A DNA stretch of 64,000 nucleotides from assembly GCA_947683425.1 (NCBI GenBank), contig CANTUQ010000055.1:3956001-4020000 (forward strand). Reading direction: 5' to 3'. This stretch comes from Excoecaria cochinchinensis (lineage: Eukaryota > Streptophyta > Magnoliopsida > Malpighiales > Euphorbiaceae). Below, in pieces: positions 21,569 to 33,672 of this stretch (the stretch's first letter is position 1; each line of letters starts with the position of its first letter). Position numbers and translations under genes: made by a program. Under the pieces are notes generated by a model that saw nothing but the letters and a program-made list of their open reading frames with translations, was not told the origin of the DNA and searched no databases.

Positions 21569-23908
21569 TGTAGACACCAGGTTCCGAGTTCGGTTTAACT
21601 TAAAAAAAATGAAAAAAAATGGCATTTGACTCCTTGATAATTTCCTCTAAAAAATATATATGTATGTATGTATGATTAAAAATTAATTAGTTAATTAATT
21701 AGTTAATATTATTAGTTAATAGTATTGGGTAATTAATATGTATGTAAAGTTAAAGATTAATTAGTTAAATAATTAGTTAATTAATTAGATAAAATCTATA
21801 TGATAATTTAAGTAGATTAATTAGATTAAAATGGAAAATATATAATGTTTAATTAGTAGAGTTTTAATTAATTAATATGTGTGTTTGTGTAAATTCATTT
21901 AAATTAAGTTAAATTAAAAAATAAGAATTATTGGAGGGAATTATTGAGGGAGTTGGTGACCTAATCTAACCTAAGGTGGGAATAAAAAGAAAGAGATGAA
22001 CAATAATAGGGGGTCTCTCGGCTGAAGAACACAGAAAAACCAAGAAAGAAAAAGAAAACAAAAAGAAAAAGAAAGAAGACGAGAGCAAGAATAGTGGTGG
22101 CCGGCCATAGAAGACCAAGAAAAGAAATAGAAAAGAAGGAGATACAGAGAGCAAGAGGGAGATAAGAGCAAAAGAAAAATAAAGAGAGAGTAAGAGAGAT
22201 CAAAGGCCAAGAAAAAGAAACCAAAATAAAAGGAAAAGAGAAAGAAACAAAGAGGGAGGACAAGCAGCCAACGGGAACCAACGGCGCCGGAGGAAGAAAG
22301 AAAAAGAAGAAAAAGGAGAGGAGGTGGCGGGGGCTCCGCCGGCCAACCACCGCCGCACACAGCGACACGCGCCCCACTGGAAGAACCAGCACATCCAGAC
22401 GCTTCAAATGATGGTCGTCGTTCCTCCGTAGGTTGCCAGCAGCGTGGCGCGTGAGGGAGAAGAACCGAGACGTTGCGGCGCATTTTTCGGCGACGGTGGA
22501 CCTCCGATCGGCGCGTGACCAGCTCCGGTGAGCTCCTCGGGCGCCTATCTACCTTCCGGCATGGGTGGTGTCGGCCACTGCCGCTCCGGTGACCGGTAAA
22601 CCTCCTTCCTCCCTTTTTATTTAATTTTCTGTTTTTATATATTATTATAATTATTATTATTATTAATTAGTATTAATATTAATATTATTATTATTTCGGT
22701 TATTTATTATTATTTATTATTCTATTTTTTTATTATTATTATTATTATATTTATTATTGTATTTATTATTATTATTATTATTTGACTTATTTGACTTATT
22801 TATTGTTAATGTTATTGTATTATATTGATATTTTGTTATTGATGTCATTTAATTTATGTTTATTGGTATTATTATTGTATTTACTATTATTATTATATAT
22901 ATTTAGCTATTGTTATTTATTATTGTGTTTTGATATTATCGTTTTAATATTATTATTATTATTATGAGGGTTGTGTTTATATTATTGTTGTGATTATTAT
23001 TTGTTTATTATTATTATTTTTCATTTTTATTTTTCATTTTTATTTTATGTTTGATGCATTTTATAGCTATTATTGTTATTAGTATTATTATCTGTCTTAT
23101 TATTATTATCATTATCATTTTTTATTGCATTTGATTATTACAATTGTTACTATATTTTCCATTCATTAATTCTTTTAATTTAATTCATTCAAATTATTTG
23201 TTTATTTATTTATCCAATTATTTATTTATTCATTACTAACCAATATCATTTTCCTTTTATGACCGAAACTGCGAGTATCACGTGGCTCGTCCATGAAGCA
23301 CGGTCGAGGTGAGTAGATTAGGATTTATTTATTATTATGAAATACGTAATTATTATTTTATTTTATTCGCTTGTGGTCTGTAATAATAAATGATTTTTTG
23401 ACCGCGTTTAAAAAGAACCACCACACAAATGTTTTCTACCAAAATGAAATTTATTAATAAAACTGGACCAACGTCCTGGTTTTCACCCCAAAAAAAAGGT
23501 TTAAATCGATTCGAGAATTTTATAATTTTTTTATAAAACAAGTAGTTGGGAACCAATGTTGCCATCTAAATGAATAGCTCGATTTATGCATGTATTTTCA
23601 TTCTATCATTCTTTTATGGTTTTTTGGATAACTATAATAATATTTTATTTATTACTTTATTTATTGCTTTTTATACATGCTTGTAATGCGCTTTATATTT
23701 ATTGCATAATCGTGTGAGGAGAGAGATAAAATAATTGACCCTAGAAATCCATTCACATAATATTAACCAAAGGTATGAATAAGAGTGAGGTCCTGAATCC
23801 TCTCTGGTTTTGGGCCTCATAAGGTTAGATTTATTTCTCAATATTTTATTGGATGGCGACTCCGTGATCCTGCCTTATGATAGCCAATAGACGGTGAGGT
23901 CGTCTACA
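21569..23908 (+). repeat. 5' LTR of the non-coding element
   Basis: TGTAGACACCAGG...GTCTACA. Contents in order: AT-rich stretch, purine-rich GA tract (21970-22330), GC-rich leader with donor-like GACCG/GTAAACC (about 22596), long ATT-rich tract (22620-23110), GACCGAAACTGCG block and an internal TGGCGACTCC 46 bp before the end. Confidence 0.95.
22620..23120. repeat. Low-complexity ATT/TTA tract in 5' LTR
   Basis: About 0.5 kb of imperfect TTA triplets; the same tract is at 30480-30985 in the other LTR. Confidence 0.85.
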
Positions 23909-23909
23909 G

Positions 23910-23927
23910 TGGCGACTCCACTGGGGA
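23910..23927 (+). other. Primer binding site of the non-coding element
   Basis: TGGCGACTCCACTGGGGA begins two bases after the LTR end. It is not the Met-tRNA type. I recall similar sites in Ogre/Tat elements, but the matching tRNA was not determined here. Confidence 0.75.
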
Positions 23928-24560
23928 TATCATGAGATTTTGCTCCGAAAGTACTTTTGGTTAATCTAATGTAAATGGGTTTAGGATCAAGAAATTTTAT
24001 CTCTTTTCGAAAAATTGCATTGCATCATGTTAGAGCCTTAGAATTATGTTAGTTGGTCCCCTATATACCCCGGTGCGTTCCTAAAACACAACCCTACTTT
24101 CACTCATTGTAGGAAAGTGTTTGGGATAATCACTAGCCCAAGCCTCGTGCCATCAAATGGCATATCAAATGATGACCTGACCGGTCGAGTTAGGCCTGTT
24201 GGCAGGGATCACGCTTGGGTAGTCCTAAAATATCATTACCTTCAACCTAAGCCCATGTAGTGGACATAGCTACTTTCCCTAGGGAGCATGCGCCGTAATA
24301 TATTGCTTGTGAAGTGGGCTTTCATGTATTGAATAAATCAAAATAAATTTAGATGTTCACTCCTTAAAGGTTTTCATACCCCGAGGGGCGTGTTTCGGTT
24401 TGTTCGGATTATTTAAATACACGATAGCCAAAAATTCATCTGCATGTATTTTTTTAGTAATGAGAGTTTGTGCTTCACAGCACGCTTACGCGCCCATTGG
24501 GTTCCCCGTTAACCCATGGGTTAACCCCACCTAGAAAAGAGACCGCATGACCTTCTGTGC
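23928..24560 (+). other. Untranslated leader of the non-coding element
   Basis: No ORF. The part from 24190 matches the minus-strand leader at 8900-8500 in order and content, including TTAACCCATGGGTTAA against AACCCATGGAT. Confidence 0.65.
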
Positions 24561-24639
24561 GATAGAAATACAGTTAGGAGGAGATTTTTTTCTTGTAGGT
24601 GTATGTGAGTGTGCATTTTTTTTATGAGCAATAATAGTA

Positions 24640-25760
24640 AATAAAATACATACATTTTGTCTCATGTATAATTCTTTCTGTACAATAATAGAACCCCTAC
24701 ATTTTGTATATAAATTGCTTGTATCATAGTTTGTGAATATGAATATAACATACATTTGTCATGCATATACATAGCAGTACATAGCAACACATACATGCTA
24801 ACATACATCATGACATCCATAACATCCATTGTATACCATAGCCAGTACATACAGCATACATCATCGAGCGTACATATTGACATGCATCATAGCACACACA
24901 GGCGTACTACCACCATGACATGTGCAAAATAATAAAAAATAAAATAAAAATAAATACATTCATCATGTATCATAGCATGTATGCTCACGTTGCATATGTA
25001 CATAAACATTGTGTGCTAGAACATATATATACTGTTGCATGTCATAGTGTGCACACATTAGCATACTTCATTAGACTAGACATCATACACATCATGACAC
25101 CTTGCATCTTTCACATTGCGTGCTATATCATGAACATGCATTATCATGCATCATGCCATGTACATATGCCTTGCAAACGTTGTCCATTCCTTGCAATCAC
25201 TTTCATCACATGTATTGTATCACACACACGTGCCACTCACTGTACACAATCATTCTTATACTGTGTCCCATGGCCATGTACATTATTTGTATATATTTTG
25301 CACTTTTATGTATATGAGTTTTGCCATCCCTTATGCCTCATTAATACACATTATCATCATAGATCATCTCCATCTTACATTACACATGTATTCTTATCAT
25401 CTTTAAATCATGCCATGTGTACATGCACCATGTATCATAAACATTTATTTTCATGTTGTGCCATAATCTGTACTTGTATCTTCATTATAGACTGCTTACA
25501 TTTACACTACAAATTTATGCATACACATCATTTGTCGTTTATTGTTTACACATTCCTACTCATTTATGATTTTTTGCAGGTGTTTTACGCACACACACGT
25601 CTTCGCATATATTTTATGTACGCATTTCTATACAAAATGTTTTTACACATATTTCGCACATACAGTTCATTACACGTATTGTTAATATGCACGACAATAT
25701 TGCATATCCCATTTCATATACATGATTTCTAACGCATAATTTGCACATATTTTATAAAAA
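24640..25760 (+). repeat. CAT/ACAT-rich low-complexity region
   Basis: Dense CATACAT, CATGTA and CACACA words give an apparent 270-codon reading frame (24920-25732). The biased composition (His, Cys, Ile, Tyr) argues against a gene. Similar sequence lies at 27320-28080. Confidence 0.7.
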
Positions 25761-28290
25761 AAAAAAGTTTTTGTTTGCCTAAATAATCTTTGTACATATA
25801 CATTTTTTGATGGAATAATATTTTTGTGTTAAGTTATATCCTAAAACGCTGACATGTTTGCACCTTATTGAGGCACCTCTGATTCAAGGTTTGACTCTGC
25901 CTAATTACTTCTCAACTATGAATGGATTTGATCTTAACTCTAGAAATTTGTGTTTCATTCCATTTTGAATTAAGTAAGGGGTAAATATGTGTGATCTCTA
26001 AGAGCTAGATCGCATGAAAATATTTGGTCATACCATGTTATTTCTAAGTTCAGAGCACATTTGGCCCATTTTAAAAACGAACTGAAAAACTAGTTGCAAT
26101 TAGGGGATTGGATGAAAACTCACTAAGAGCACTAGAACCTTTCCGATTACCCGTCAAAGTGACCCCTGGATAAGGCTGAATCTAGAAAATCATTTAGGCA
26201 CTATTTCTTTGCATAGCTCTCTAAATGACCATTTCCTACCCTTATTTCGTAATCACTTGCTAGCCCGTTGAACCTTTATTTTGGTATGCTAAATGCATAC
26301 CGATTTTATTGTTACACACGTTAAAACTTCTCCATTCGCCTAAAATGATTTTGGCTTCCCCTTAGAAGAATGGCCGCTCCAGTAAAGATGGATGTACATT
26401 ACGATATTTGCTTGAGCTATCAAAAATTGCCCCAATGAAAATGGGTTTACACTTCAAGAAGATATTTTCAATCATTAATGATCCCTCAGGCTGTCAAATT
26501 AGCCCTGATAAGGATGGGCTTACACTTCAGGAAAGGAGTTTTGATCATTGATAATTTTTCGGGCTATCAAAAATCACCCTGATAAGGATTGTCTATACTT
26601 CAGAAAGGGGGTTGATCATTATCTCCGTGTAATTAAAGGCATAAATTTTCGAAAAAAAAAACCAAAAAAAAAAAAGGTAGAGCTCATGGTAGTACCCCTT
26701 GATGAGCTTCAGTAGCTATCTTTTTAACTTAATTTTTATGCTGAGCTTGATGAGCTCAAGTATTACCAAATTCAAATCCAAGAATATCTAGATAATATAC
26801 AATTGGGGATGGGAATGGTTCTTTCATCCGTCGAATGAATAGCGCGATCATTCTTCTCTAGCGACCTGATCCTCCTTTGATAGCCAATTACCTAAGCCTA
26901 ACGTTACAACCAAAATAGACCTCTTAATTCTGGGTTCGACCTTATCTAATTAGCGGAGATGACCTTCTAGTAAGATTTGGTACGTAGGAAGAGGCATATG
27001 GTATTTCTTGAGCTTCGAGCGGGAAGCCATGAGTGCAATTATGCATTCGAGTTGATCCTCGTCCTCAAAATTGCATCTAGAATTTGCTTTTGAAAAATGA
27101 AAAAAATTTGTTTTGGCCTTTTGCACATACACACAGAGATCGCATGGTATACCTTGTATTTACGTGTTGGTTTAGTAAACCTTGATGTCTACATACTTAT
27201 CTTCTTGCACTTCATTTGGAATGACTCTCGAATTCTGTTGCTGAGATTGAATCAGTTGAGAATGAGGTTCATTCAGTTCGCTCAAAGGCAGATAGAAACT
27301 CGAGTTTAAGGTACCTGATAGGTTGCACTCAGTTTACGATTTTGGGGTATTTCTTATCACTACTCATGAAAATGATACTTTGCATATACCCCTAACAATA
27401 TTCTTTATACATATGCTTTTTGCAAATATTTTTACACGTAACTGTAGCAAACATAATATTTTTACACGTAACTATAGCAAACATTCTCATAAATAGTTTT
27501 ACATATAGAAATCTTGGTGCATGTCTTTTGGCATATGAGTTTTAGCGAATATATTTCACAGGTGCTTTTGACACACATGGCTCTTTATGGGCATATCCTT
27601 TACATGCATCTCACATTCATGTTTTTTACATGCATTATATACATACATATACATATATGATTTTTTCTACATAAACACTCATAGCCTTCATGTATATAAC
27701 TCTTCCGCCTATCTTTACATATGATTCTTTACATTTATGCCGATGAATGGCTCTTTATCTTTACAACATGTATGATCATTTGTGTGCATGGTCATTTGCA
27801 CATAGTTTGCATACATAATCCCCTAGCATATATTTCGCATGCTTGAACCTTTGCATGTTTTTTTTCTCGTTCATGATCATTTGCAAACATGTTAGAATAA
27901 TGATTCTTAGCACATATTCCATAATCCTCCACATAGATGCAAGCCATTGACATATATGTATGCATAAGCATTTCAGATTCGTAGTTCGTAACTTTGCATG
28001 CCATTTCATAAATGCATAGCCTTTCACATACATTCCATTCATACATGGTGCTCGTCACTCATTAGATAATACACATCAGTCTCACGTCGACAAGTTGACG
28101 CAAGTCCTTTCTGGGGGCAATCAATCCAAGCCTTCTCAGGGGGCAATCATCCTTAAAGGATCCTTGATCACCAGGACATAATCATCCATTTTTACAAACA
28201 TCTAATCCATTTTTACAAACATCTACATCTCATATCGTGCATACAATTTTCTTGTATATACTTCCATGCACATAGCTTTGCAGGAAATAT
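25761..28290. other. Non-coding interior of the LARD-type element
   Basis: Holds a roughly 73-74-bp repeat (three copies, 26412-26630, with GATAAGGATGGGCTTACACT), a poly-A/C run at 26650, a GTACGTAGGAAG motif near 26980 and a second CAT-rich region. No gene is supported. Confidence 0.6.
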
Positions 28291-28299
28291 CTAAAAAGA

Positions 28300-29270
28300 T
28301 CGCATACCACTTAGAAGAGCAGTCCAGAAGGACATCCTGCACTTTGTAAGCTTCGGCTTGGTGCAGTTCTAGAAGAACAACTCCGCTCAGAAGAGCAGTT
28401 CTAGAAGAACTACTCTGCTCAGAAGAGCAGTCCAGAAGGACATCCCGCACTTTGTAAGCTTCGGTTCGGTGCAGTTCTAGAAGAACAACTCTGCTCAGAA
28501 GAGCATTCTAGAAGAACAACTCCGCTCAGAAGAGCAGTCTAGAAGGACATCTCGCACTTTGTAACGGCTCGACCCAGTTCAGAAGAACGCCCCGCTCAGA
28601 AGAGCAGTCCAGAAGGACACACATCCCGCTCAGAAGAGCAGTCCAGCAGGACATCAAGTTCAGAAGAACATCCCACTCAGAAGAGCAGTCCAGAAGGACA
28701 CCCAGTTCAGAAGAACGCCCCGCTCAGAAGAGCAGTCCAGAAGGACATCCAGTTTAGAAGAACATTTCGCTCAGAAGAGCAGTCCAGATGGACACCTAGT
28801 TCAGAAGAATGCCCCGCTCAGAAGAGCAGTCCAGAAGGACACCCAGTTCATAAGAACGCCCCGCTCAAAAGAGCAGTCCAGAAGGACATCCAAATCAGAA
28901 GAATGCCCCGCTCAGAAGAGCAGTCCAGAAGGACACACATCCCGCTCAGAAGAGCAGTCCAGAAGGACACCCAGTTCAAAAGAACATCCCGCTCATAAGA
29001 GCAGTCCAAAAGGACACCCAGTTCAAAAGAACGCCCCGCTTAGAAGAGCAGTCCAGGAGGACACCCAGTTCAGAAGAACGCCCCGCTCAGAAGAGCAGTC
29101 CAGAAGGACACACATTTCGCTCGAAAGAGCAGTCCAGAAGGACACCCAGTTCAGAAGAACGCCCAGCTCAGAAGAGCAGTCCAGAAGGACACCCAGTTCA
29201 GAAGAACGTCTTGCTCAGAGGAGCAGTTCGGAAGAACAACATCATCGCTCAAAAGAGCAAATCTCACATT
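28300..29270 (+). repeat. Tandem array, 47-bp monomer, about 20 copies
   Basis: The unit contains CAGAAGAGCAGTCCAGAAGG, ACACCCAGTT and CAGAAGAACGCCCCGCT. The unit itself is built from three CAGAAG-type subrepeats. The first 300 bp use a longer variant with AAGCTTCGG. It occupies the same 3' UTR position as the unrelated array at 4430-5265. Confidence 0.9.
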
Positions 29271-29414
29271 TCGTAAGTCTAGAATAGACTCGACGCATCG
29301 CCACTTTCCCGGCAAGAAGGTAAGGTCTTTGTCCCCCGCCTCAGGTATGTAGTCCTCTCTCTCTTCCTTCCTTGAATTTTAGCTCACCTAGATGTCTACA
29401 CACTAGCTTCTCTA

Positions 29415-29428
29415 AAATTGGGGGCAAC
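29415..29428 (+). other. Polypurine tract of the non-coding element
   Basis: AAAATTGGGGGCAAC immediately precedes LTR2. Confidence 0.8.
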
Positions 29429-30614
29429 TGTAGACACCAGGTCCCGAGTCCGATTTAACTTAAAAAAAATGAAAAAAAATGGCATTTGACTCCTTGATAA
29501 TTTCCTCTAAAAAATATATATGTATGTATGTATGATTAAAAATTAATTAGTTAATATATTAGTTAATAGTATTGGGTAATTAATATGTACGTAAAGTTAA
29601 AGATTAATTAGTTAAACAATTAGTTAATTAATTAGATAAAATCTATATGATAATTTAAGTAGATTAATTAGATTAAAATGGAAAGTATATAATGTTTAAT
29701 TAGTAGAGTTTTAATTAATTAATATGTGTGTTTGTGTAAATTCATTTAAATTAAGTTAAATTAAAAAGTAAGAATTATTGGAGGGAATTATTGAGGGAGT
29801 TGGTGACCTAATCTAACCTAAGGTGGGAATAAAAAGAAAGAGATGAACAACAATAGGGGGTCTCTCGACTGAAGAACACAGGAAAACCAAGAAAGAAAAA
29901 GAAAAGGAAAAGAAAAAGAAAGAAGACGAGAGCAAGAACAGTGGTGGCTGGCCATAGAAGACCAAGAAAAGAAATAGAAAAGAAGGAGATACAGAGAGCA
30001 AGAGGGAGATAAGAGCAAAAGAAAAATAAAGAGAGAGTAAGAGAGATCAAAGGCCAAGAAAAAGAAACCAAAATAAAAGGAAAAGAGAAAGAAACAAAGA
30101 GGGAGGATAAGTAGCCAACGGGAACCAACGGCGCCGGAGGAAGAAAGAAAAAGAAGAAAAGGAGAGGAGGTGGCGGGGGCTCCGCCGGCCAACCACCGCC
30201 GCACACGGCGGTACGCGCCCCACCGGAAGAACCAACATATCCGGAAGCTTCAGACAATGGCCGCCGTTCCTCTGTCGGTTGCCGGCAGCGTGGCGCGTGA
30301 GGGAGAAGAACCGAGACGTTGCGGCGCGTTTTTCAACGACAGTGGACCACCGATCGGCGCATGACCAGCTTCGGTGAGCTCCTCGGGCGCCGATCTACCT
30401 TCCGGCATGGGTGGTGTCGACCACTGCCTCTCCGGCGAGCCTCCGGTGACCGGTAAACCTCCTTCTTCCCTTTTTATTTAATTTTTTGTTTTTATATATT
30501 ATTATTATTATTAATTAGTATTAATATTATTATTATTATTATTTCGATTATTTATTATTATTTATTATTCTATTTTATTATTATTATTATTATATTTATT
30601 ATTATTTATTATTG

Positions 30615-30655
<41 letters not shown>

Positions 30656-31765
30656 TGACTTATTTATTGTTAATGTTATTGTATTATATTGATATTTTGT
30701 TATTGATGTCATTTCATTTATGTTTATTGGTATTATTATTGTATTTACTATTATTATTATATATATTTAGCTATTGTTATTTATTATTGTGTTTTGATAT
30801 TATCGTTTTAATATTATTATTATTATTATTATGAGGGTTGTGTTTATATTATTATTGTGATTATTATTTGTTTATTATTATTATTTTTCATTATTATTTT
30901 ATGTTTGATGCATTTTATAGCTATTATTGTTATTAGTATTATTATCTGTCTTATTATTATTATCATTATCATTTTTTATTGCATTTGATTATTACAATTG
31001 TTACTATATTTTCCATTCATCAATTCTTTTAATTTAATTCATTCAAATTATTTGTTTATTTATTTATCCAATTATTTATTTATTCATTACTAACCAATAT
31101 CATTTTCCTTTTATGACCGAAACTGCGAGTATCACGTGGCTCGTCCATGAAGCACGGTCGAGGTGAGTAGATTAGGATTTATTTATTATTATGAAATACA
31201 TAATTATTATTTTATTTTATTCGCTTGTGGTCTGTAATAATAAATGATTTTTTGACCGCGTTTAAAAAGAAACACCACACAAATGTTTTCTACCAAAATG
31301 AAATTTATTAATAAAACTGGACCAACGTCCTGGTTTTCACCCCAAAAAAAAAGGTTTAAATCGATTCGAGAATTTTATAATTTTTTTATAAAACAAGTAG
31401 TTGGGAAGCAATGTTCCCATCTAAATGAATAGCTCGATTTATGCATGTATTTTCATTCTATCATTCTTTTATGGTTTTTTTTGGATAACTGTAATAATAT
31501 TTTATTTATTGCTTTATTTATTGCTTTTTATACATGCTTATAATGCGCTTTATATTTATTGCATAATCGTGTGAGGAGAGAGATAAAATAATTGACCCTC
31601 GAAATCCATTCACATAATATTAACCAAAGGTATGAATAAGAGTGAGGTCCCGAACCCTCTCTAGTTTTTGGCCTCATAAGGTTAGATTTATTTCTCGATA
31701 TTTTATCGGGTGGCGACTCCGTGATCCTGCCTTATAATAGCCAATAGACGGTGAGGTCGTCTACA
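29429..31765 (+). repeat. 3' LTR of the non-coding element
   Basis: Nearly identical to 21569-23908 over its whole length, ending GTCTACA, followed by the target duplication cacac. Confidence 0.95.
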
Positions 31766-31990
31766 CACACTAGACACTTCGAAACAAACCTACTATATCC
31801 CTCTTCATACTTGGCCACCAATAGAACTGTTTCAGGTCTCTGTACATCTTATTTCCTCCTGGATGCATCATGAAAACCGACGAATGAGCTTCTTGCAAAA
31901 GCCTTCTTTTCACTTCATCCACATTGGGCACACACAACCGATTCCTAAATCTAAGCACTTCCCTCACTGTCTACCGAAAATTCAGTCCGC
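31766..31990 (-). pseudogene. pol: Integrase N-terminal zinc-binding part
   Basis: Reads AHSSVFMMHPGGNKMYRDL and WWPSMKRDIV, then (one frame over) FVSKCLVCQQVK across the insertion site. This gives the H-H-C-C set of gypsy integrases. There is a frameshift between WPSMKRDIV and the two cysteines. The rest of the integrase is at 20451-21568. Confidence 0.85.
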
Positions 31991-32089
31991 TTACCATCTC
32001 TAACCGTGTGAGAAGCACGCTAAAGCACCGGATCCCTCAACTATGCATCCACTATCACTTGCTTCAAGTTCGGCTAGCCTTTAACCGAG

Positions 32090-33672
32090 CTATAAGTGCT
32101 CCTCTGAATCAAACCTCCACCTTCCTCTGCTCAAAGACAAAGCTGACACTGATTTCCTACTAAGAGCATCTGCTACTACGTTAGCCTTTCCTGGATGATA
32201 ATCAATGATACAGTCATAGTCTTTGAATAACTCTAACCATCTACGCTGCCTTAAGTTCAATTCCTTCTGAGTGAGCAGATACTTCAGACTCTTGTGATCC
32301 ATAAAGATCCTGTAAGTCTCTCCATACAAATAATGCCGCCATACCTTAAGAGCAAACACTACCGCTGCTAGTTCCAAGTCATGCGTCGGATAGTGTTGCT
32401 CATGAGGTTTCAGCTGCCTAGAAGCATAGGCAATCACTTTGCCGTCTTGCATCAGAACACATTCCAGGCCTATACCCGAGGCATCACTGTACATACTATA
32501 CTCTTTACCCGAAAATGGGTTGAGTAAGTACAGGAGCCTTAGTCATCATATCTTTCAATTGCTCAAAACTCGCCTGGCACCTATCAGACCATATGAACTT
32601 AACCTCCTTTTGAGAAGCCGAGTCAGAGGCAAAGCTCTCACTGAAAAGCCCTTCACAAACCGTTTATAATATCTAGCTAACCCCAGAAAACTCTCATTTC
32701 TGGTACAGACTTTGGTGGTAACCAGTTCACAATAGCTTCAATCTTGGACGGATCTACTCGGATACCTTCTGATGAAACCACATGTCCAAGAAATGTCACC
32801 TCTTTCAACCAAAACTCACACTTACTAAGCTTGGCGTACAATTAATGATCTCTTAATACTTGCAATACCAATCTCAGATGTTCTTCATGTTCCTTTCCAT
32901 CCTTGGAATAAATCAAGATATCGTCAATGAACACTACAACAAAGTGATCTAAATACTGTCTGAATACCCTATTCATCAAATCCATAAAAGCTGCGGGTGT
33001 GTTAGTCAAACCAAATGGCATCACTAAAAATTCATAGTGACCATAACGTGTCTGAAAAGTCATCTTTGCCACATCCGCATCCTTGATTCTCAACTGATAA
33101 TAACCCGATCTCAAGTCTATCTTGGAAAACACTCCAGCTCCTCGAAGCTGATCAAAAAGATCCTCAATCCGTGGCAATGGATACTTATTCTTCACTGTAA
33201 CCTTGTTGATCTGTCGGTAGTTAATACACATTCTCAAAGTACCATCCTTTTTTTTGACAAACAAAACCGGAGCACCCCATGGCAACACACTCGGTCGAAT
33301 GAAACCCTTATCTAAGAGCTCTTGTAACTGACTTTTCAAATCCTTCAATTCCATCGGCGGCATCCTATACGGAGCCTTGGAAATCGAAGCTGCACCCGGC
33401 ACAATTTCCACCGACAATTCTACTTCTCTTTCTAGTGGCAAATCCGGTAACTCCTCTGGAAACACATCTACAAAGTCTCTTACTATCGGAATATCCTGTA
33501 TCTTTACTTGCCCTCTTCGAGAATCCAAAATCAAAGCCAAATACGCTTCACATCCCTTCCTCATATGCCGCTTGGCTTTCATAGCCGAAATCACATTATG
33601 AAGCGAGTCACTTCCTAACCACAGGCATCTGATCCTTACCCTTGAGCACAACAATTTTCCTCTGACAATCAA
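32090..33672 (-). pseudogene. pol: Reverse transcriptase and RNase H of the chromovirus
   Basis: RT (33672-32842) contains FVDVFPEELPDLP, DKGFIRPS, PWGAPVLFVKKKDGT, YPLPRIEDLFDQL and the active site FIDDILIYSK (Asp 250 and 251 of the reading frame). It copies element RNA into DNA. A TAA at 32842 follows LRDH, where a Gln codon is expected before LYAKLS. The connection (32840-32500) is frameshifted. RNase H (32494-32090) has YSDAS, THDLELAAV, DHKSLKYL and HPGKANVVADALSRK. It overlaps gag-protease in another frame, which marks a frameshift near 33640. Confidence 0.9.

Larger units (their letters stand above)
21569..31765 (+). mobile_element. Non-coding LTR retrotransposon (LARD-type) related to Tat/Ogre
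   Basis: Two LTRs of about 2.34 kb (21569-23908, 29429-31765) flank a 5.5 kb interior. The target duplication cacac is perfect (21564-21568, 31766-31770). A primer site follows LTR1 and a polypurine tract precedes LTR2, so all cis signals for retrotransposition are present, but no gag or pol is found. The leader (24100-24540) is homologous to that of the gag-bearing element at 7654-9232, which suggests that family supplied the proteins. The first 180 bp of the two LTRs differ by four substitutions and a small indel, so this is among the younger insertions here. Confidence 0.9.

Noticed and set aside
21961..22483. Overlapping minus-strand frames with Phe/Leu/Ser-rich products, repeated at 29808-30257
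   Set aside because: They are the antisense of a GA-rich LTR leader; three frames are open at once, which indicates composition and not coding.
23241..23320. GACCGAAACTGCG block repeated at 31110, considered as a tRNA or small RNA
   Set aside because: It recurs only because it is in both LTRs; no cloverleaf or A/B box pair could be made out.
24920..25732. 270-codon open frame in the non-coding element
   Set aside because: It is made of CAT/ACAT words, has extreme His/Cys/Tyr bias, no domain and no homologous frame in the second CAT-rich region.
26950..27132. 60-codon minus-strand frame ending MPLPTYQILLEGHLR
   Set aside because: It looks protein-like but has no partner frame and no recognised family; it may be a remnant, so not listed as a gene.
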